From positions 1-40,993 of the forward strand of contig JBNMNW010000015.1 in NCBI GenBank assembly GCA_051278165.1: DNA of 40,993 nt. Reading direction: 5' to 3'. How positions within the stretch are numbered: position 1 is the stretch's first letter; each line of letters begins with the position of its first letter. Below are positions 1 to 8,544 of the stretch, piece after piece. The notes beneath the pieces were generated by a model that was given only the letters and a program-made list of their open reading frames with translations, searched no databases and was not told where the DNA came from. A program made the position numbers and the translations under genes. This stretch comes from GCA-2684655 sp051278165. Lineage in GTDB: Bacteria > Planctomycetota > UBA1135 > UBA2386.

Positions 1-48
1 CGACCGATTTCGTCGACCACGGCACGCTATGTGTGTCATTGGCAGGGT

Positions 49-115
49 CCGACCCGAGGCCATGCACTACCAGGATGGGGTGCGTGAGAGAGAGGCGACC
101 GTTGCCTCGGGTCGG
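49..115. repeat. 12-bp inverted repeat in the left intergenic region
   Basis: The arms ccgacccgaggc (49-60) and gcctcgggtcgg (104-115) are perfect inverse complements separated by 43 bases. They could form a long-looped stem in RNA or be a two-site protein-binding element. No T-run follows, so this is not a standard terminator. The rest of 1-193 holds no gene I can support; the window starts inside noncoding or unrecognised sequence downstream of the first minus-strand gene. Confidence 0.4.
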
Positions 116-193
116 CATCTTCCCCCGCCGCTATGCTGGAGGCCTACTTTCTAGCTCACTCCCTTATGGCCGGCTCCTGATAGCCGTGGCCGA

Positions 194-1090
194 CTAGGTT
201 GAGACGCCGACTGTTCCGAGCAGAGCGGTCACCAATTCGAGGATACCGAATACCAGCACCGCGACGCCGAGCTGCACCATCAGCGCCACGACCGCACCAG
301 TGCGAGGCAGGCCAAACAGCCCAACAAGTCCAAACAGCGACAACGTGCTGTTGAGCAGGATCATCAACACGATCGACAGATCGTTGACTGGCACCATGGC
401 AACCTGAGCAAGGCCGGTGAGCAGATACCAAACCCCCAAGCCCATGCTCCGGCCGAGCTGTATCTTCTCGCCACCGGCAACGTGCACCGACATGTGTACA
501 TTCAACCCGAGCCCAACCAGCAACATGATGCCGAGGCTGAGCCACTGGCTTGGCGCCGCAGGAACTAGCCAAGGATAGGCCCGATCGAGCATGCCGATGC
601 GGCGATGCAGATGAGAACGTCGCTGGTCCACCGGCACGGCTTCCGGGCTACTCGGGTCGACAGGGTCCTGCAACGGCCCGGTCCACGTGATGCGCGACGG
701 ATTTGCAGCGGCAGCGGCATCGGCCTCCTTGCTCGCTGCAGGAGCTATCTCGCCCGCCGGAGCAGGAGCAGGAGCAGGATCTTGCGCCACAGCGGTGGCA
801 TTCTCGTCGAGCGGCGCAGCGGCAGCCGGACGGTTGCCTTCGTCACTCTCTCGAAGTGCCCGTGTCGCAGGATCGCCCGACTCCTGGAACTGACAACTGC
901 GAATCAACGACGCAGGAACCCTCAGGATCTTGTTGCCGACCTCGATCTCGAGCAGCTTCAAGTTCATCTTCAGCACGCGCCCCTCAAGACGCCGGCCATC
1001 CTCAAGCTGCACTAAAGCCAGCCGATCCTGCGCCACCGCCGGGGCCAGCAACGCAAATAGAACCCCTCCCAAAGCCGCTAGACGAATCAT
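194..1090 (-). CDS. exported/membrane protein of unknown function, four C-terminal TM helices
   Basis: I do not recognise this 298-residue protein. The start at 1090 was chosen because it opens directly on a Sec-type signal peptide (residues 1-20, cut after AVA) and removes a charged leader. Residues 22-70 form a small beta-rich stretch (VQLEDGRRLEGRVLKM) like the SH3/Sm-like beta barrels seen in planctomycete surface proteins. Residues 80-130 are a low-complexity Ala/Pro linker (PAPAPAPA). Four hydrophobic segments follow at about 182-202, 216-234, 236-260 and 264-292. The likely layout is a periplasmic beta domain tethered by a flexible linker to a membrane bundle. It is divergent from the next gene, with 158 bp between the starts that probably hold both promoters. 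Confidence 0.7.
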   Translation of the reverse strand: MIRLAALGGVLFALLAPAVAQDRLALVQLEDGRRLEGRVLKMNLKLLEIEVGNKILRVPASLIRSCQFQESGDPATRALRESDEGNRPAAAAPLDENATAVAQDPAPAPAPAGEIAPAASKEADAAAAANPSRITWTGPLQDPVDPSSPEAVPVDQRRSHLHRRIGMLDRAYPWLVPAAPSQWLSLGIMLLVGLGLNVHMSVHVAGGEKIQLGRSMGLGVWYLLTGLAQVAMVPVNDLSIVLMILLNSTLSLFGLVGLFGLPRTGAVVALMVQLGVAVLVFGILELVTALLGTVGVST

Positions 1091-1248
1091 GACTGGCTCT
1101 TCGGCGGGCTTAGATGGGAGCTTGAGATGGAGAATCTCGTAGTGAGGCTCGATGCGGTGGCAACGGCCAGTGGCGACAACATCCGCCAACTCCTAACCTT
1201 GCCAGCCGACAAATACTGGGCGCAGATCTGCGATTCCGCGCTAAGCCG

Positions 1249-2187
1249 ATGATGACCCGCCACCAACTGCCAGCTGCCTTCACCTTCCTCATGTGCGCCA
1301 CTGCAGCGACGGCGCTGGGGACATTGCTCCCTGGTGCCCAAACACCGACACCGCAAACGCCAAGCACACAGGACGCCAAGAAGAGCACCGAACCGAACGG
1401 CCTGCCCAACCAAATGGCGCTGGCCTTGCGGGTCGAGAAGGCACACGGCGGCGCCAGCAAGAAGATCTCGGCGTTCCGCAGCAAGATCGAACTGGAGTTG
1501 ACGGATCGCGCGCGAGCCCAGGGCGCCCTGGTTGGCCTCGACGTGACGTTCCTGGAGATACAGGAACCCAAGCGGGAGCAGCTGACCACGCTGCTTCGCT
1601 ACGAGATCCGCAAGGCAGAAGAACCAATCGTGCGCGGCCAAGACACGTTCGGGCCGTGGCACATCGACAAGGGCGAGTCACGCGACCTGACTGGCGCTGG
1701 CACAGAGCGCGACCTCCAGGCATTCATGGAGCACAAGAATCTCGCCAAGCAACTGGTGCGCTTCTTGAAGCCGGCCGACGTGATTCGCTCCCTGAGCAAC
1801 TGCAGCGAAGTCGCCGAGCACGAGCTCAAATGGACGCGCGCCAAGACCCTGCAAACGCTCAAGATCCACGGCAACATCGAGAAGTTCCCGATGATGCGCA
1901 ACGCCGGCGAAGAAGCGCCGGCACGCCTGACGCTCTACGTCGACAAGAAGACCGACCGCGTGATTGCCGTCGACGTCACTCCAATCATTGATGGAGAGCC
2001 GCAGTCCAAGCAAGGCGAGCGCATCACGCTCCAGAAATTCCGAGCTCGCAACGGTCTCAACGTGCCGCACAAACTGAGCTACCTCTGGCGCGACAAGAAC
2101 GGCTCCCTGCGCAGCCACGCCAAGGTCAACATCCTGCAGCTGGACCTGGAACCGGGGCTGAAGCAGACGGATCTCGACCGTCAGTAG
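1249..2187 (+). CDS. exported protein of unknown function, possibly LolA-like
   Basis: This is a 312-residue protein with an N-terminal signal peptide (about residues 1-30, hydrophobic TFLMCATAATALGTLL) followed by a Thr/Pro/Gln-rich spacer. The body alternates charged beta-strand-like segments, for example LRYEIRKAEEPIVRG, RLTLYVDKKTDRVIAVDV and YLWRDKNGSLRSHAKVNI. That pattern resembles periplasmic LolA/outer-membrane lipoprotein-sorting folds, where paired strands end in statements of the type 'x can be inferred from y'. The family assignment is only a suggestion; no catalytic motif is visible. Two ATG codons lie in tandem at 1249 and 1252. The final codons and the TAG stop are the first unit of a 16-bp tandem array. 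The gene converges on mutL. Confidence 0.75.
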   Translation: MMTRHQLPAAFTFLMCATAATALGTLLPGAQTPTPQTPSTQDAKKSTEPNGLPNQMALALRVEKAHGGASKKISAFRSKIELELTDRARAQGALVGLDVTFLEIQEPKREQLTTLLRYEIRKAEEPIVRGQDTFGPWHIDKGESRDLTGAGTERDLQAFMEHKNLAKQLVRFLKPADVIRSLSNCSEVAEHELKWTRAKTLQTLKIHGNIEKFPMMRNAGEEAPARLTLYVDKKTDRVIAVDVTPIIDGEPQSKQGERITLQKFRARNGLNVPHKLSYLWRDKNGSLRSHAKVNILQLDLEPGLKQTDLDRQ

Positions 2188-2285
2188 CTCCGGCAGTCTG
2201 TAGTTTCGACAGTCTGTAGCTTCGACAGTCTGTAGCTTCGACCGTCAGTAGCTTTTGCCGCCAGTAGCTTTTGCCGCCAGTAAGG
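2174..2285 (+). repeat. 16-bp tandem array, seven units, containing the stop codon of the upstream gene
   Basis: There are seven head-to-tail 16-bp units: tcgaccgtcagtagct (2174-2189), ccggcagtctgtagtt, two copies of tcgacagtctgtagct, tcgaccgtcagtagct again, tttgccgccagtagct, and a last degenerate unit ending in taagg. TAG lies at the same place in units 1-6 (2185, 2201, 2217, 2233, 2249, 2265) and TAA in unit 7 (2281). Because 16 is not a multiple of 3, these stops fall in all three frames in turn. The last unit can also pair CCGCC (2274-2278) with GGCGG (2284-2288) around a 5-base loop, a possible terminator stem between the convergent genes. Confidence 0.9.
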
Positions 2286-2332
2286 CGGTGCTAACAAACG
2301 GGGCGACCGCAACTCACCGCGCCCACCGGGAG

Positions 2333-4147
2333 CTAGCAGCGACGGCGGAAGTAGCGCTCGAGCTCTGCTGAGCTAAACGTCAACACCGTCGGGCGGCCGT
2401 GCGGACAGTTGTGCGGGTGATCGAGCGTCGCTGCCACGCGTAACAGTTCTTCGATCTCGGCATCGGTCAAGCGATCGCCACTCATCACCGAACCGCGGCA
2501 CGCCATCGAGTGGAAGCGTTCGGCGATGTGCTCTCCGAGTGAACTCTTGCCATCATCGGACTCGCCCATCGCGAGCGCCCGCACGAGCTGCTTGGGATCC
2601 GTCTTGGCCAGCACCGTCGGCATGCCCTGCACTGCGACGGAATTGGGGCCGAACGGCTCGATCAACAAGCCTTCGGCACCAAGCTGTTCTTGCACCGATT
2701 CCAACCAAGCCAACTCACCGGGAGTCACTTCGACAACTGCTGGCACCAACAATCGCTGGATCTGCACCTCGCGTTCGGCGTGTTGCTTCTTCAGCTGTTC
2801 GTAGACAACCCGCTCGTGCAGCGCGTGCTGGTCGACGACCAGCAAACCGTCATCACCCTGAAGCAACAGATACAGGTCCATGACCTGCAAGAAGCGGCCA
2901 GCAGCTCGCCGGAATGGATTGGGCCGCTCGGCAGAACTCTGAGCAGTTCCGGGTTGTGGTTCGCGCACAATCACCGGCTCGGCAGCAGATGCTGCCGCCC
3001 CTTCACCGCCATTGTCGGCGCTAGCGGATCGACCGATATTGGCAGCGCCGCCACCCCCCGTCTCAAACAACGACGGCGCCATTGGGAAGCCAGAACGCGC
3101 ACGCGGCATGTCCGGCCGGATCTGCACGCCGCCTTCGCTAGCCGACGCTTGGCCAAACGTCATCGTGCGAGCCTGCAGCGCCGTACGCACCGTCGAGTGC
3201 AGACACCCAGCAACCTTGCGTGACTCGACAAAACGCACTTCCGCCTTGCGCGGATGGATGTTCACGTCGACCTGGTCGGGCGGCAGCACCAACTGCAGCA
3301 CGTAGACCGGGAACCGACCACCCATCAAGAACTCGCGATACGCCTGCCGCACGGCATGGATCGCACTCTTCTCACTGGCCAGCCGGCCGTTGACGTAGGT
3401 CAACTCGAGTTTGCCGTTGCGCCGCGCTAGGTCGGGTTCGCCAACCACGCCTTCCACCTTGAGGCCGTCAAACTCGCGCGACACCGGCAAGAGACCGCGA
3501 CCTAGGTCCCGACCAAAGCACTGTTGCACGCGCTCGGTCAGCGTGACGTTACGTGGTAGGCGCAGCAGTTCTTTGTCATCGCTGACAAGCGTGAAGTCGA
3601 CGTCGAGTCGGGCGAGCGCCAGCTCCGCGACCAGCTGCTGAATGCGGGCGCGCTCGGCATGCGGCGCCTTCAAAAACCGACGGCGCGCCGGCACGTTGAA
3701 AAACAGGTCACGGATCTCGATTCGCGTGCCAGGGGGACTACCACACGGCTGAGGTTTGGTTTCGACGCCACCGTCGCAGCGCATCTCCCATCCCTCTTCG
3801 CCATCGGGGCGGCGACTCTGGATACGAGCGCGCGCGATCGCGCCGATCGAAGCCAGTGCCTCACCGCGGAACCCGAGACTGCCGATGTGCTCGAGATCGT
3901 GCACGGTCGACAGCTTCGACGTCGCATGGCTAGCGAACGCCAACGGTAGGTCTTCGGGCAAGAAGCCATCGCCGTCATCGATGACGGTCAGCTCCTCGGC
4001 TCCGCCACCTCGGATCTCGACGCGGATGCGCGTAGCCCCCGCATCGAGCGAGTTCTCGATCAGTTCTTTGGCAACGGAAACCGGTCGTTCGACGACCTCG
4101 CCGGCCGCGATCTGGTTGACCACAGCAATCGGTAGCTTCTTGATCAC
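2333..4147 (-). CDS. mutL: DNA mismatch repair protein MutL
   Basis: MutL is the ATP-driven matchmaker of mismatch repair, linking MutS-bound mismatches to strand incision. The 604-residue protein has the GHKL ATPase motifs in order: ELIENSLDAGA (motif I, about 28-38), DDGDG (57-61) and GFRGEALASI (92-101). A variable Ala/Gly linker spans about 335-410, followed by the dimerisation/endonuclease domain. The metal-binding endonuclease signature DQHALHERVVYE is intact at 439-450, as is CPHGRP near 581-586. An organism with this MutL nicks DNA itself and does not need MutH. The C-terminus ends ERYFRRRC, reminiscent of the FERC-type ends of eukaryotic MLH1. It starts with GTG at 4147, overlapping the holA TGA stop by four bases, so translation is probably coupled. 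No mutS lies in the window. Confidence 0.97.
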   Translation of the reverse strand: MIKKLPIAVVNQIAAGEVVERPVSVAKELIENSLDAGATRIRVEIRGGGAEELTVIDDGDGFLPEDLPLAFASHATSKLSTVHDLEHIGSLGFRGEALASIGAIARARIQSRRPDGEEGWEMRCDGGVETKPQPCGSPPGTRIEIRDLFFNVPARRRFLKAPHAERARIQQLVAELALARLDVDFTLVSDDKELLRLPRNVTLTERVQQCFGRDLGRGLLPVSREFDGLKVEGVVGEPDLARRNGKLELTYVNGRLASEKSAIHAVRQAYREFLMGGRFPVYVLQLVLPPDQVDVNIHPRKAEVRFVESRKVAGCLHSTVRTALQARTMTFGQASASEGGVQIRPDMPRARSGFPMAPSLFETGGGGAANIGRSASADNGGEGAAASAAEPVIVREPQPGTAQSSAERPNPFRRAAGRFLQVMDLYLLLQGDDGLLVVDQHALHERVVYEQLKKQHAEREVQIQRLLVPAVVEVTPGELAWLESVQEQLGAEGLLIEPFGPNSVAVQGMPTVLAKTDPKQLVRALAMGESDDGKSSLGEHIAERFHSMACRGSVMSGDRLTDAEIEELLRVAATLDHPHNCPHGRPTVLTFSSAELERYFRRRC

Positions 4148-5307
4148 AGTTCAAACTCCTCTGCGGTCTCGATCGGAGCACCGTCAAACCACTGCGCCAG
4201 GAAGCGCTCGAGCAGCACCTCCGCGTCCTCGCCAATCATCCGGCTCTTGCGTTGGCACGCGTGCAACGCCGTGACGCCGCGATTGAGCTGAGCGATCGTA
4301 TTGCACTTGACCTGTTCCAAGAAACGGTCCGCAAACTGGTGCACGCCCGCCGCCCTCGGCAAGTCCCGCATCGACGTGCCGCGGTCGAGCAGCAAGCGCC
4401 CTTCGTAGACCTTGCCGATCTCCCGAAACAACCAACTACTGGTGAACGGCAATAAGCCGCCCGAGTCCATGGTCTTGCCGTCCTGTTGCCTGACGCCGCG
4501 CGCGAACATTGCCGACAAAGAACGCTGCGCCGCTTGGCGCTTGCGGGACAGGACGGCTTCGGCGAACTCAAACGGGTTGGAAGCAAAACTAACCGTGAGC
4601 TTGCCGACCAGGTCCTTGGGTGCCAGCGGAGCCCGCACGGTATCGCTGCCAAACTGATCGCGAAGTCGTTCTAACTCCGCCCCAAGTTCACCTGGCGACT
4701 TGCCGACCTGAGCGATCAACAGCAACGCACTCTCGGCCTCAAGCGGCACACCAAGCTTCTTGCTGACCTGCAGCACCCACTTGCACAGTTCCCCATCCAT
4801 CGGACCGCGGTCACGATCATATGGAAGTTCGTAGAGGTCGCGGAACTCGAACACCTGGCCTGCGGCCACCAACTGTTTGACCAACGCCGCCGCGACCTTC
4901 TTGCGCTTGTCGATCTTGGCAGACTCAAGCAACAGACCAGAGCCGGCAGGGATCTTCTCCGCGAGTGCTGCAATCGACGCCGAGTGCGTCTTCCACCAAT
5001 TGGCTCCGCGCCGGACCACGACGAATGACGTCTTGGCGAACAAGCCGCCACCGCGCAAGTCTTGCAATTCGGGAGCGAGATTGGCGCCTGCCGCGCCTGC
5101 ATCGTCGTCGTCATCATCGGCGGCCTTGAGATCGGCACCGTCGATTTTGCGTAACTCGGCGTCCTTCGGCACGGCCTTGAGCAGACGTTCGATCGCCTTG
5201 CCGCGGAAGAAGTCACTCTCGCCGGTGATCATCACGATCGACGGCAGTCCGGCACGCACGAGTTTGTCGAGCCGGCTGAATTCGATACTGGGGTTGGGAG
5301 CAGCCAC
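4144..5307 (-). CDS. holA: DNA polymerase III subunit delta
   Basis: HolA (delta) is the clamp-loader subunit that opens the sliding clamp on DNA in the replisome. The 387-residue length is slightly above the usual 330-350. N-terminal SIVMITGESDFFRGKAIERLL matches the family's opening 'YLLxGxExxLxxxxxxxL' pattern, and the C-terminal third (SSWLFREIGKVYEGR, RFLEQVKCN, ALHACQRKSRMIGEDAEVLLERFLAQ) matches the collar domain that bacterial delta subunits use for pentamer assembly. The extra length includes a poly-Asp run (about residues 64-69) and an Ala/Gly-rich loop after it. It starts with GTG at 5307, five bases after the upstream prenyltransferase stop, and its stop overlaps the mutL start. 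Confidence 0.88.
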   Translation of the reverse strand: MAAPNPSIEFSRLDKLVRAGLPSIVMITGESDFFRGKAIERLLKAVPKDAELRKIDGADLKAADDDDDDAGAAGANLAPELQDLRGGGLFAKTSFVVVRRGANWWKTHSASIAALAEKIPAGSGLLLESAKIDKRKKVAAALVKQLVAAGQVFEFRDLYELPYDRDRGPMDGELCKWVLQVSKKLGVPLEAESALLLIAQVGKSPGELGAELERLRDQFGSDTVRAPLAPKDLVGKLTVSFASNPFEFAEAVLSRKRQAAQRSLSAMFARGVRQQDGKTMDSGGLLPFTSSWLFREIGKVYEGRLLLDRGTSMRDLPRAAGVHQFADRFLEQVKCNTIAQLNRGVTALHACQRKSRMIGEDAEVLLERFLAQWFDGAPIETAEEFEL

Positions 5308-5311
5308 AGCT

Positions 5312-6184
5312 CTACAGATACAGGTCGACGCAGCCCGCTGCGAACATCACAACGGCCAAGGTGCCGTTGGCGGTGAAGAACGCAGCTTGGATGCGCGACA
5401 AGTCGTTTGGGCGCAATAGTCGGTGCTGCCAGATCAGTAGGCCGGCGGCCAGCGCGACGCCCACGAGGTAGACCTGTCGCAGCCCTACCATCCAGCCGAA
5501 TGCCGCGAACCCAATCGGTGCCAACACGTGCAGCAAGCGGCTCACCCACATGGCGGAACGTCGCCCGAGCAGGACCGGCAACGACCGCAAGCCCCGTTCG
5601 CGATCGAACTCATCGTCCTGGCAGGCATACAAGACGTCGAAACCGGCGACCCAAATGGCCACCGAGGCACCGAGCACCAGCGGCGCATAGAGTCGCGGAC
5701 TAAACGCACCGTCGACGGCAAACCAAGCGGCGATCGGCGAAACGCCCAGCGCGACGCCAAGCCACAGGTGACACAACGACGAGAAGCGCTTGGCGTAGCT
5801 GTAGCCCAGCAACCAGGCCAGCGTCGGAATGCCGAGCCACAAGCACGGTACGGACAGCAGCCAGCAGGTCACCAAGAAGGCTGCCCCAGCGGCGATCGTC
5901 AGTGACAACGCGCTGCGCGCCGAGACGACGCCGCTCGGGATCTCGCGATTCTGAGTTCGCGGGTTAGCAGCATCGAGATGACGATCGGCGTAGCGGTTGA
6001 ATGCCATCGCGGCAGTGCGCGCGCAGACAACCGCCAGAACGACCAACGCCACAAGCCGAACTGACGGCGTGCCATCCGTAGCAACCAGCAACGATAACAG
6101 CGCGAACGGCATCGCGAACACGGAGTGCGACAGCTTGACCAAGCCAGCGTAGGCCTGCGCTCGTTGCAAGATGGCGTTACTCAC
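5312..6184 (-). CDS. UbiA-family prenyltransferase of quinone biosynthesis (MqnP-like)
   Basis: This polytopic membrane enzyme transfers a polyprenyl chain from its diphosphate to an aromatic acid, an early step in ubiquinone or menaquinone synthesis. The 290-residue length is typical. Both Asp-rich Mg-diphosphate motifs are present: NRYADRHLD (N63, D67, D71) and DVLYACQDDEFD (D183, D190, D194). About eight hydrophobic helices can be seen. UbiX-like and MenG-like genes just upstream, with no men or ubi ring-hydroxylase genes nearby, favour the futalosine menaquinone route (MqnP), but 4-hydroxybenzoate prenylation cannot be excluded from sequence alone. The GTG start at 6184 overlaps the UbiX-like TGA stop by four bases. 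Confidence 0.88.
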   Translation of the reverse strand: MSNAILQRAQAYAGLVKLSHSVFAMPFALLSLLVATDGTPSVRLVALVVLAVVCARTAAMAFNRYADRHLDAANPRTQNREIPSGVVSARSALSLTIAAGAAFLVTCWLLSVPCLWLGIPTLAWLLGYSYAKRFSSLCHLWLGVALGVSPIAAWFAVDGAFSPRLYAPLVLGASVAIWVAGFDVLYACQDDEFDRERGLRSLPVLLGRRSAMWVSRLLHVLAPIGFAAFGWMVGLRQVYLVGVALAAGLLIWQHRLLRPNDLSRIQAAFFTANGTLAVVMFAAGCVDLYL

Positions 6185-6879
6185 ACCACCTCTCCTTCAT
6201 CCCACGGGGATTCGCCCGCTGGGCCATCGCCGATTGGAGGATCAACCTTTGGGGTCTGCCAACGAGGGACCAACTGATGCTCGATACCGAGGCGATCGAG
6301 GATCTTGCCGACGACAAAGTCGACTAGGTCCGCAATGGTTTGCGGCCGTTGATAGAAGCCCGGCATGGCCGGCAGCACGATGACCCCCATGCGCGCCAGC
6401 TTGAGCATGTTCTCAAGATGCAGTTCCGACAACGGCGTCTCGCGCGGCACGACGACCAAGGGACGACCTTCTTTGAGGGCGACGTCGGCGGCGCGTTCGA
6501 CCAAGTTGCTCGAGAAGCCGTGCGCAACGCGGGCCAGTGTTCCCATGCTGCAGGGAACCACGATGGTCGCAGCGAGCCCCGCAGTGCCAGAAGCCGGCGC
6601 TGCCTCGACGGCGAGCAACGCATGCACGTGCAGATTGGCGCGCAAGGTTGCGTCAAACAGCGAAGCGAGGTCCGGCGACTCGAAGTCGATTGCTTCGCCA
6701 TCTTCATGCTTGAGCACGCGCAGTGCAGCACCAGTCGCGCACAAGTGCACGGTGTGGCCTAGCGTCAGCAGCACTTCGACGAAGCGCCTGCCGTAGCGAC
6801 TGCCGCTACCACCGGACCAGCACACGGCATAGCTGCGCCGTTCGGTCGTATTGCTAGATTCGTTGTCGGCTGTGCCCAT
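6181..6879 (-). CDS. ubiX: UbiX-family flavin prenyltransferase
   Basis: UbiX-family enzymes add a dimethylallyl unit to reduced FMN to make the prenylated flavin cofactor used by UbiD-type decarboxylases. The start at 6879 places the conserved beta-strand (YAVCWSGGSGSRYG, about residues 17-30) near the N-terminus and leaves 20 bp to the preceding stop. Family motifs follow in order: TIVVPCSMGTLARVAHG (105-121), DVALKEGRPLVVVPRETPLS (132-151), HLENMLKLARMG and VLPAMPGFYQRPQTI. The usual TGASG of UbiX reads SGGSGS here, a conservative variant. The 232-residue protein carries an extra Pro/Glu-rich tail of about 25 residues. The UbiD partner is not in this window. Confidence 0.9.
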   Translation of the reverse strand: MGTADNESSNTTERRSYAVCWSGGSGSRYGRRFVEVLLTLGHTVHLCATGAALRVLKHEDGEAIDFESPDLASLFDATLRANLHVHALLAVEAAPASGTAGLAATIVVPCSMGTLARVAHGFSSNLVERAADVALKEGRPLVVVPRETPLSELHLENMLKLARMGVIVLPAMPGFYQRPQTIADLVDFVVGKILDRLGIEHQLVPRWQTPKVDPPIGDGPAGESPWDEGEVV

Positions 6880-6899
6880 GGAATCGGCGCGGCGACCGC

Positions 6900-7670
6900 T
6901 CACGGTCGCAAGTAGAAGTACATATTGTAAACGGTATGGGTGTAGACACAGACGCCGTATCCGCGCGCCCACATCAATAGCCCAAGCAAGACGCCAGCCA
7001 TGGTTCGGAAGACGAATCGACTGCGATCAAATGGTTCCCCGCACAAATGGTGGAACCACGAGAACACCAGCGCACTGGCAATGATGGCAAACGCACCGGC
7101 GACCCAACGCGGCAACCCCCAGCCGCGAACGGCGCGCATGCCGATCCAGACCAACGCCGACATCAAACCAAGTCGGAACACCAACTCCTCGAAGATGCCA
7201 GCGCCCATCGAGCCAACTAGGTTGGCGACCATCGAGCTGGCTGGTGGAGTCGTCGACAACAAGCGGTTGGCAGATGAGGTCATCGCGGAGGCGATCGGAC
7301 CGAGCATCACGCCATAAACTAGGCCTTCGAGGGCGATCACTGCCGCTACTCGTGACCAGGGGATCTTGTGTTTGATCAGTGAACGGGCTGCCACCGCGGT
7401 CATCAATACGAACGCGGCGCTGACGTAGATGTGGGCGTTGACTCCGAACCGGCCAATCTGCTGCAGCAACAACAGCTCGGCACCATTGCGTTCGTCGGGC
7501 GCCAACTGCCAGCGCATGATCATGTAGCAGAGCCACAACGGCATCACTGCGAACAACCCAACGGATGCTTCGCGTGACCAGTGGAAGTAGCCAGTCGGCC
7601 GATCGGCCTCGACTACGGCGTGTTCGTCAGGCTCGCGGGACTTCGCCACGATAGATGGCGGCAATGCCAC
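6900..7670 (-). CDS. CPBP-family intramembrane metalloprotease
   Basis: CPBP (CAAX protease and bacteriocin-processing, ABI) proteins are multi-pass membrane metalloproteases of mostly unknown substrates. This 256-residue protein has motif 1 EELVFR (E161, E162, R166), motif 2 FSWFHH (H207, H208) and motif 3 HTVYN (H245, N249), all on predicted membrane helices, so the metal site looks complete. The start is GTG at 7670, inside the last 44 bases of menG; a second GTG at 7649 would shorten the overlap to 23 bases. Its place inside a quinone gene run is unusual and does not reveal its substrate. Confidence 0.85.
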   Translation of the reverse strand: MALPPSIVAKSREPDEHAVVEADRPTGYFHWSREASVGLFAVMPLWLCYMIMRWQLAPDERNGAELLLLQQIGRFGVNAHIYVSAAFVLMTAVAARSLIKHKIPWSRVAAVIALEGLVYGVMLGPIASAMTSSANRLLSTTPPASSMVANLVGSMGAGIFEELVFRLGLMSALVWIGMRAVRGWGLPRWVAGAFAIIASALVFSWFHHLCGEPFDRSRFVFRTMAGVLLGLLMWARGYGVCVYTHTVYNMYFYLRP

Positions 7671-8322
7671 CTGTCAGCAAGCGCTGGCGAGGCGACTGCA
7701 AGCCGGCCTCCTGCATCAGCTCGAGGAACGCCGCACGCTCCGGAAAGGCCTGAACGGAGTCGTGCAGGTAGCGGTAGGCGTCGTTCTTGGTGCCGCTGAT
7801 CCACTTGCCGAGGCGCGGCAGAACCTTGCGGAAGTAGAAGCCATACAAGGACGCGAACACCGGCACGCGCGGCTTGCAGAACTCGAGCACGACGATTCGC
7901 CCACCTGGACGCACGACACGCGCCATCTCCCGCAACGCCACCACCGGGTCGGCAACATTGCGAATACCGAAGGCCACGGTTGTGAAGTCGAAGCAATCGT
8001 CGGCGAACGGCAGGTTCATTGTGTCCGCAGCCAAGAAATCAGCACGCTGGCCATCTTGCGGTTGCTTGCGATGCGTATGCATGAGCATCGGGGCACAGAA
8101 GTCGGCCCCAATCATCGTGGCGCCAGCCCGCTGCAGCGCGAAACACAGGTCGCCAGTGCCTGAGCAGACATCGAGGCCGCGTTCGCCAGCCTGCACGTCG
8201 ACGGTGCGCACCGTGCGCTTGCGCCACATGACGTCGATACCCATCGACAACGCACGGTTCGCCCGGTCGTAGCCGGGAGCTACTTCGGCGAACATCTTCT
8301 GGATGGTAATTGCGTCGGGCAT
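7627..8322 (-). CDS. menG: demethylmenaquinone / ubiquinone methyltransferase (MenG/UbiE family)
   Basis: This SAM-dependent enzyme performs the C-methylation of demethylmenaquinone (or the ubiquinone precursor). The start at 8322 gives 231 residues, the usual size, opening on the family pattern IQKMFAEVAPGYDRANRALSMGID. Motif I is GLDVCSGTGDL (49-59), followed by GADFCAPML, then VAFGIRNVADPVVALREMARV, then RPGGRIVVLEF. The C-terminus LLTGGIAAIYRG is characteristic of the family. It is the first gene of the minus-strand run and is preceded by a terminator at 8453-8491, so its promoter probably lies at 8323-8450. Co-occurrence with UbiA- and UbiX-like genes supports a menaquinone role. Confidence 0.9.
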   Translation of the reverse strand: MPDAITIQKMFAEVAPGYDRANRALSMGIDVMWRKRTVRTVDVQAGERGLDVCSGTGDLCFALQRAGATMIGADFCAPMLMHTHRKQPQDGQRADFLAADTMNLPFADDCFDFTTVAFGIRNVADPVVALREMARVVRPGGRIVVLEFCKPRVPVFASLYGFYFRKVLPRLGKWISGTKNDAYRYLHDSVQAFPERAAFLELMQEAGLQSPRQRLLTGGIAAIYRGEVPRA

Positions 8323-8452
8323 CGTCAGGCGGATTCTGCGCCAACCCGGCACCAAGCTCAACGAATCGTCGTGAGAGCTCGGCCTGGAATGGCAAAAACA
8401 CGCCCATATGGCGTGACTCCTACCGGGCAACGCCCTGATCTGACCGAGAATT

Positions 8453-8491
8453 CAAAACGCCCATCACTACTAATTAGCGACGGGCGTTTTG
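8453..8491. terminator. symmetric intrinsic terminator
   Basis: Arms caaaacgccc (8453-8462) and gggcgttttg (8482-8491) form a perfect 10-bp stem around a 19-base AT-rich loop. A/T tracts at the base allow termination in both directions. It lies 54 bases after the stop of the large lipoprotein gene (minus strand) and before the menG start, so its main job is to end that transcript. Confidence 0.8.
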
Positions 8492-8544
8492 CGAGCCAAC
8501 TGGCTGCCGGGCACGCGGCCAGGCAACCATCAGCGATTGACTCC

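Noticed and set aside
2174..2285. Repeat array as a CRISPR
   Set aside because: Units are 16 bp directly abutting with no spacers, no cas genes are in the window, and the array begins within a gene.
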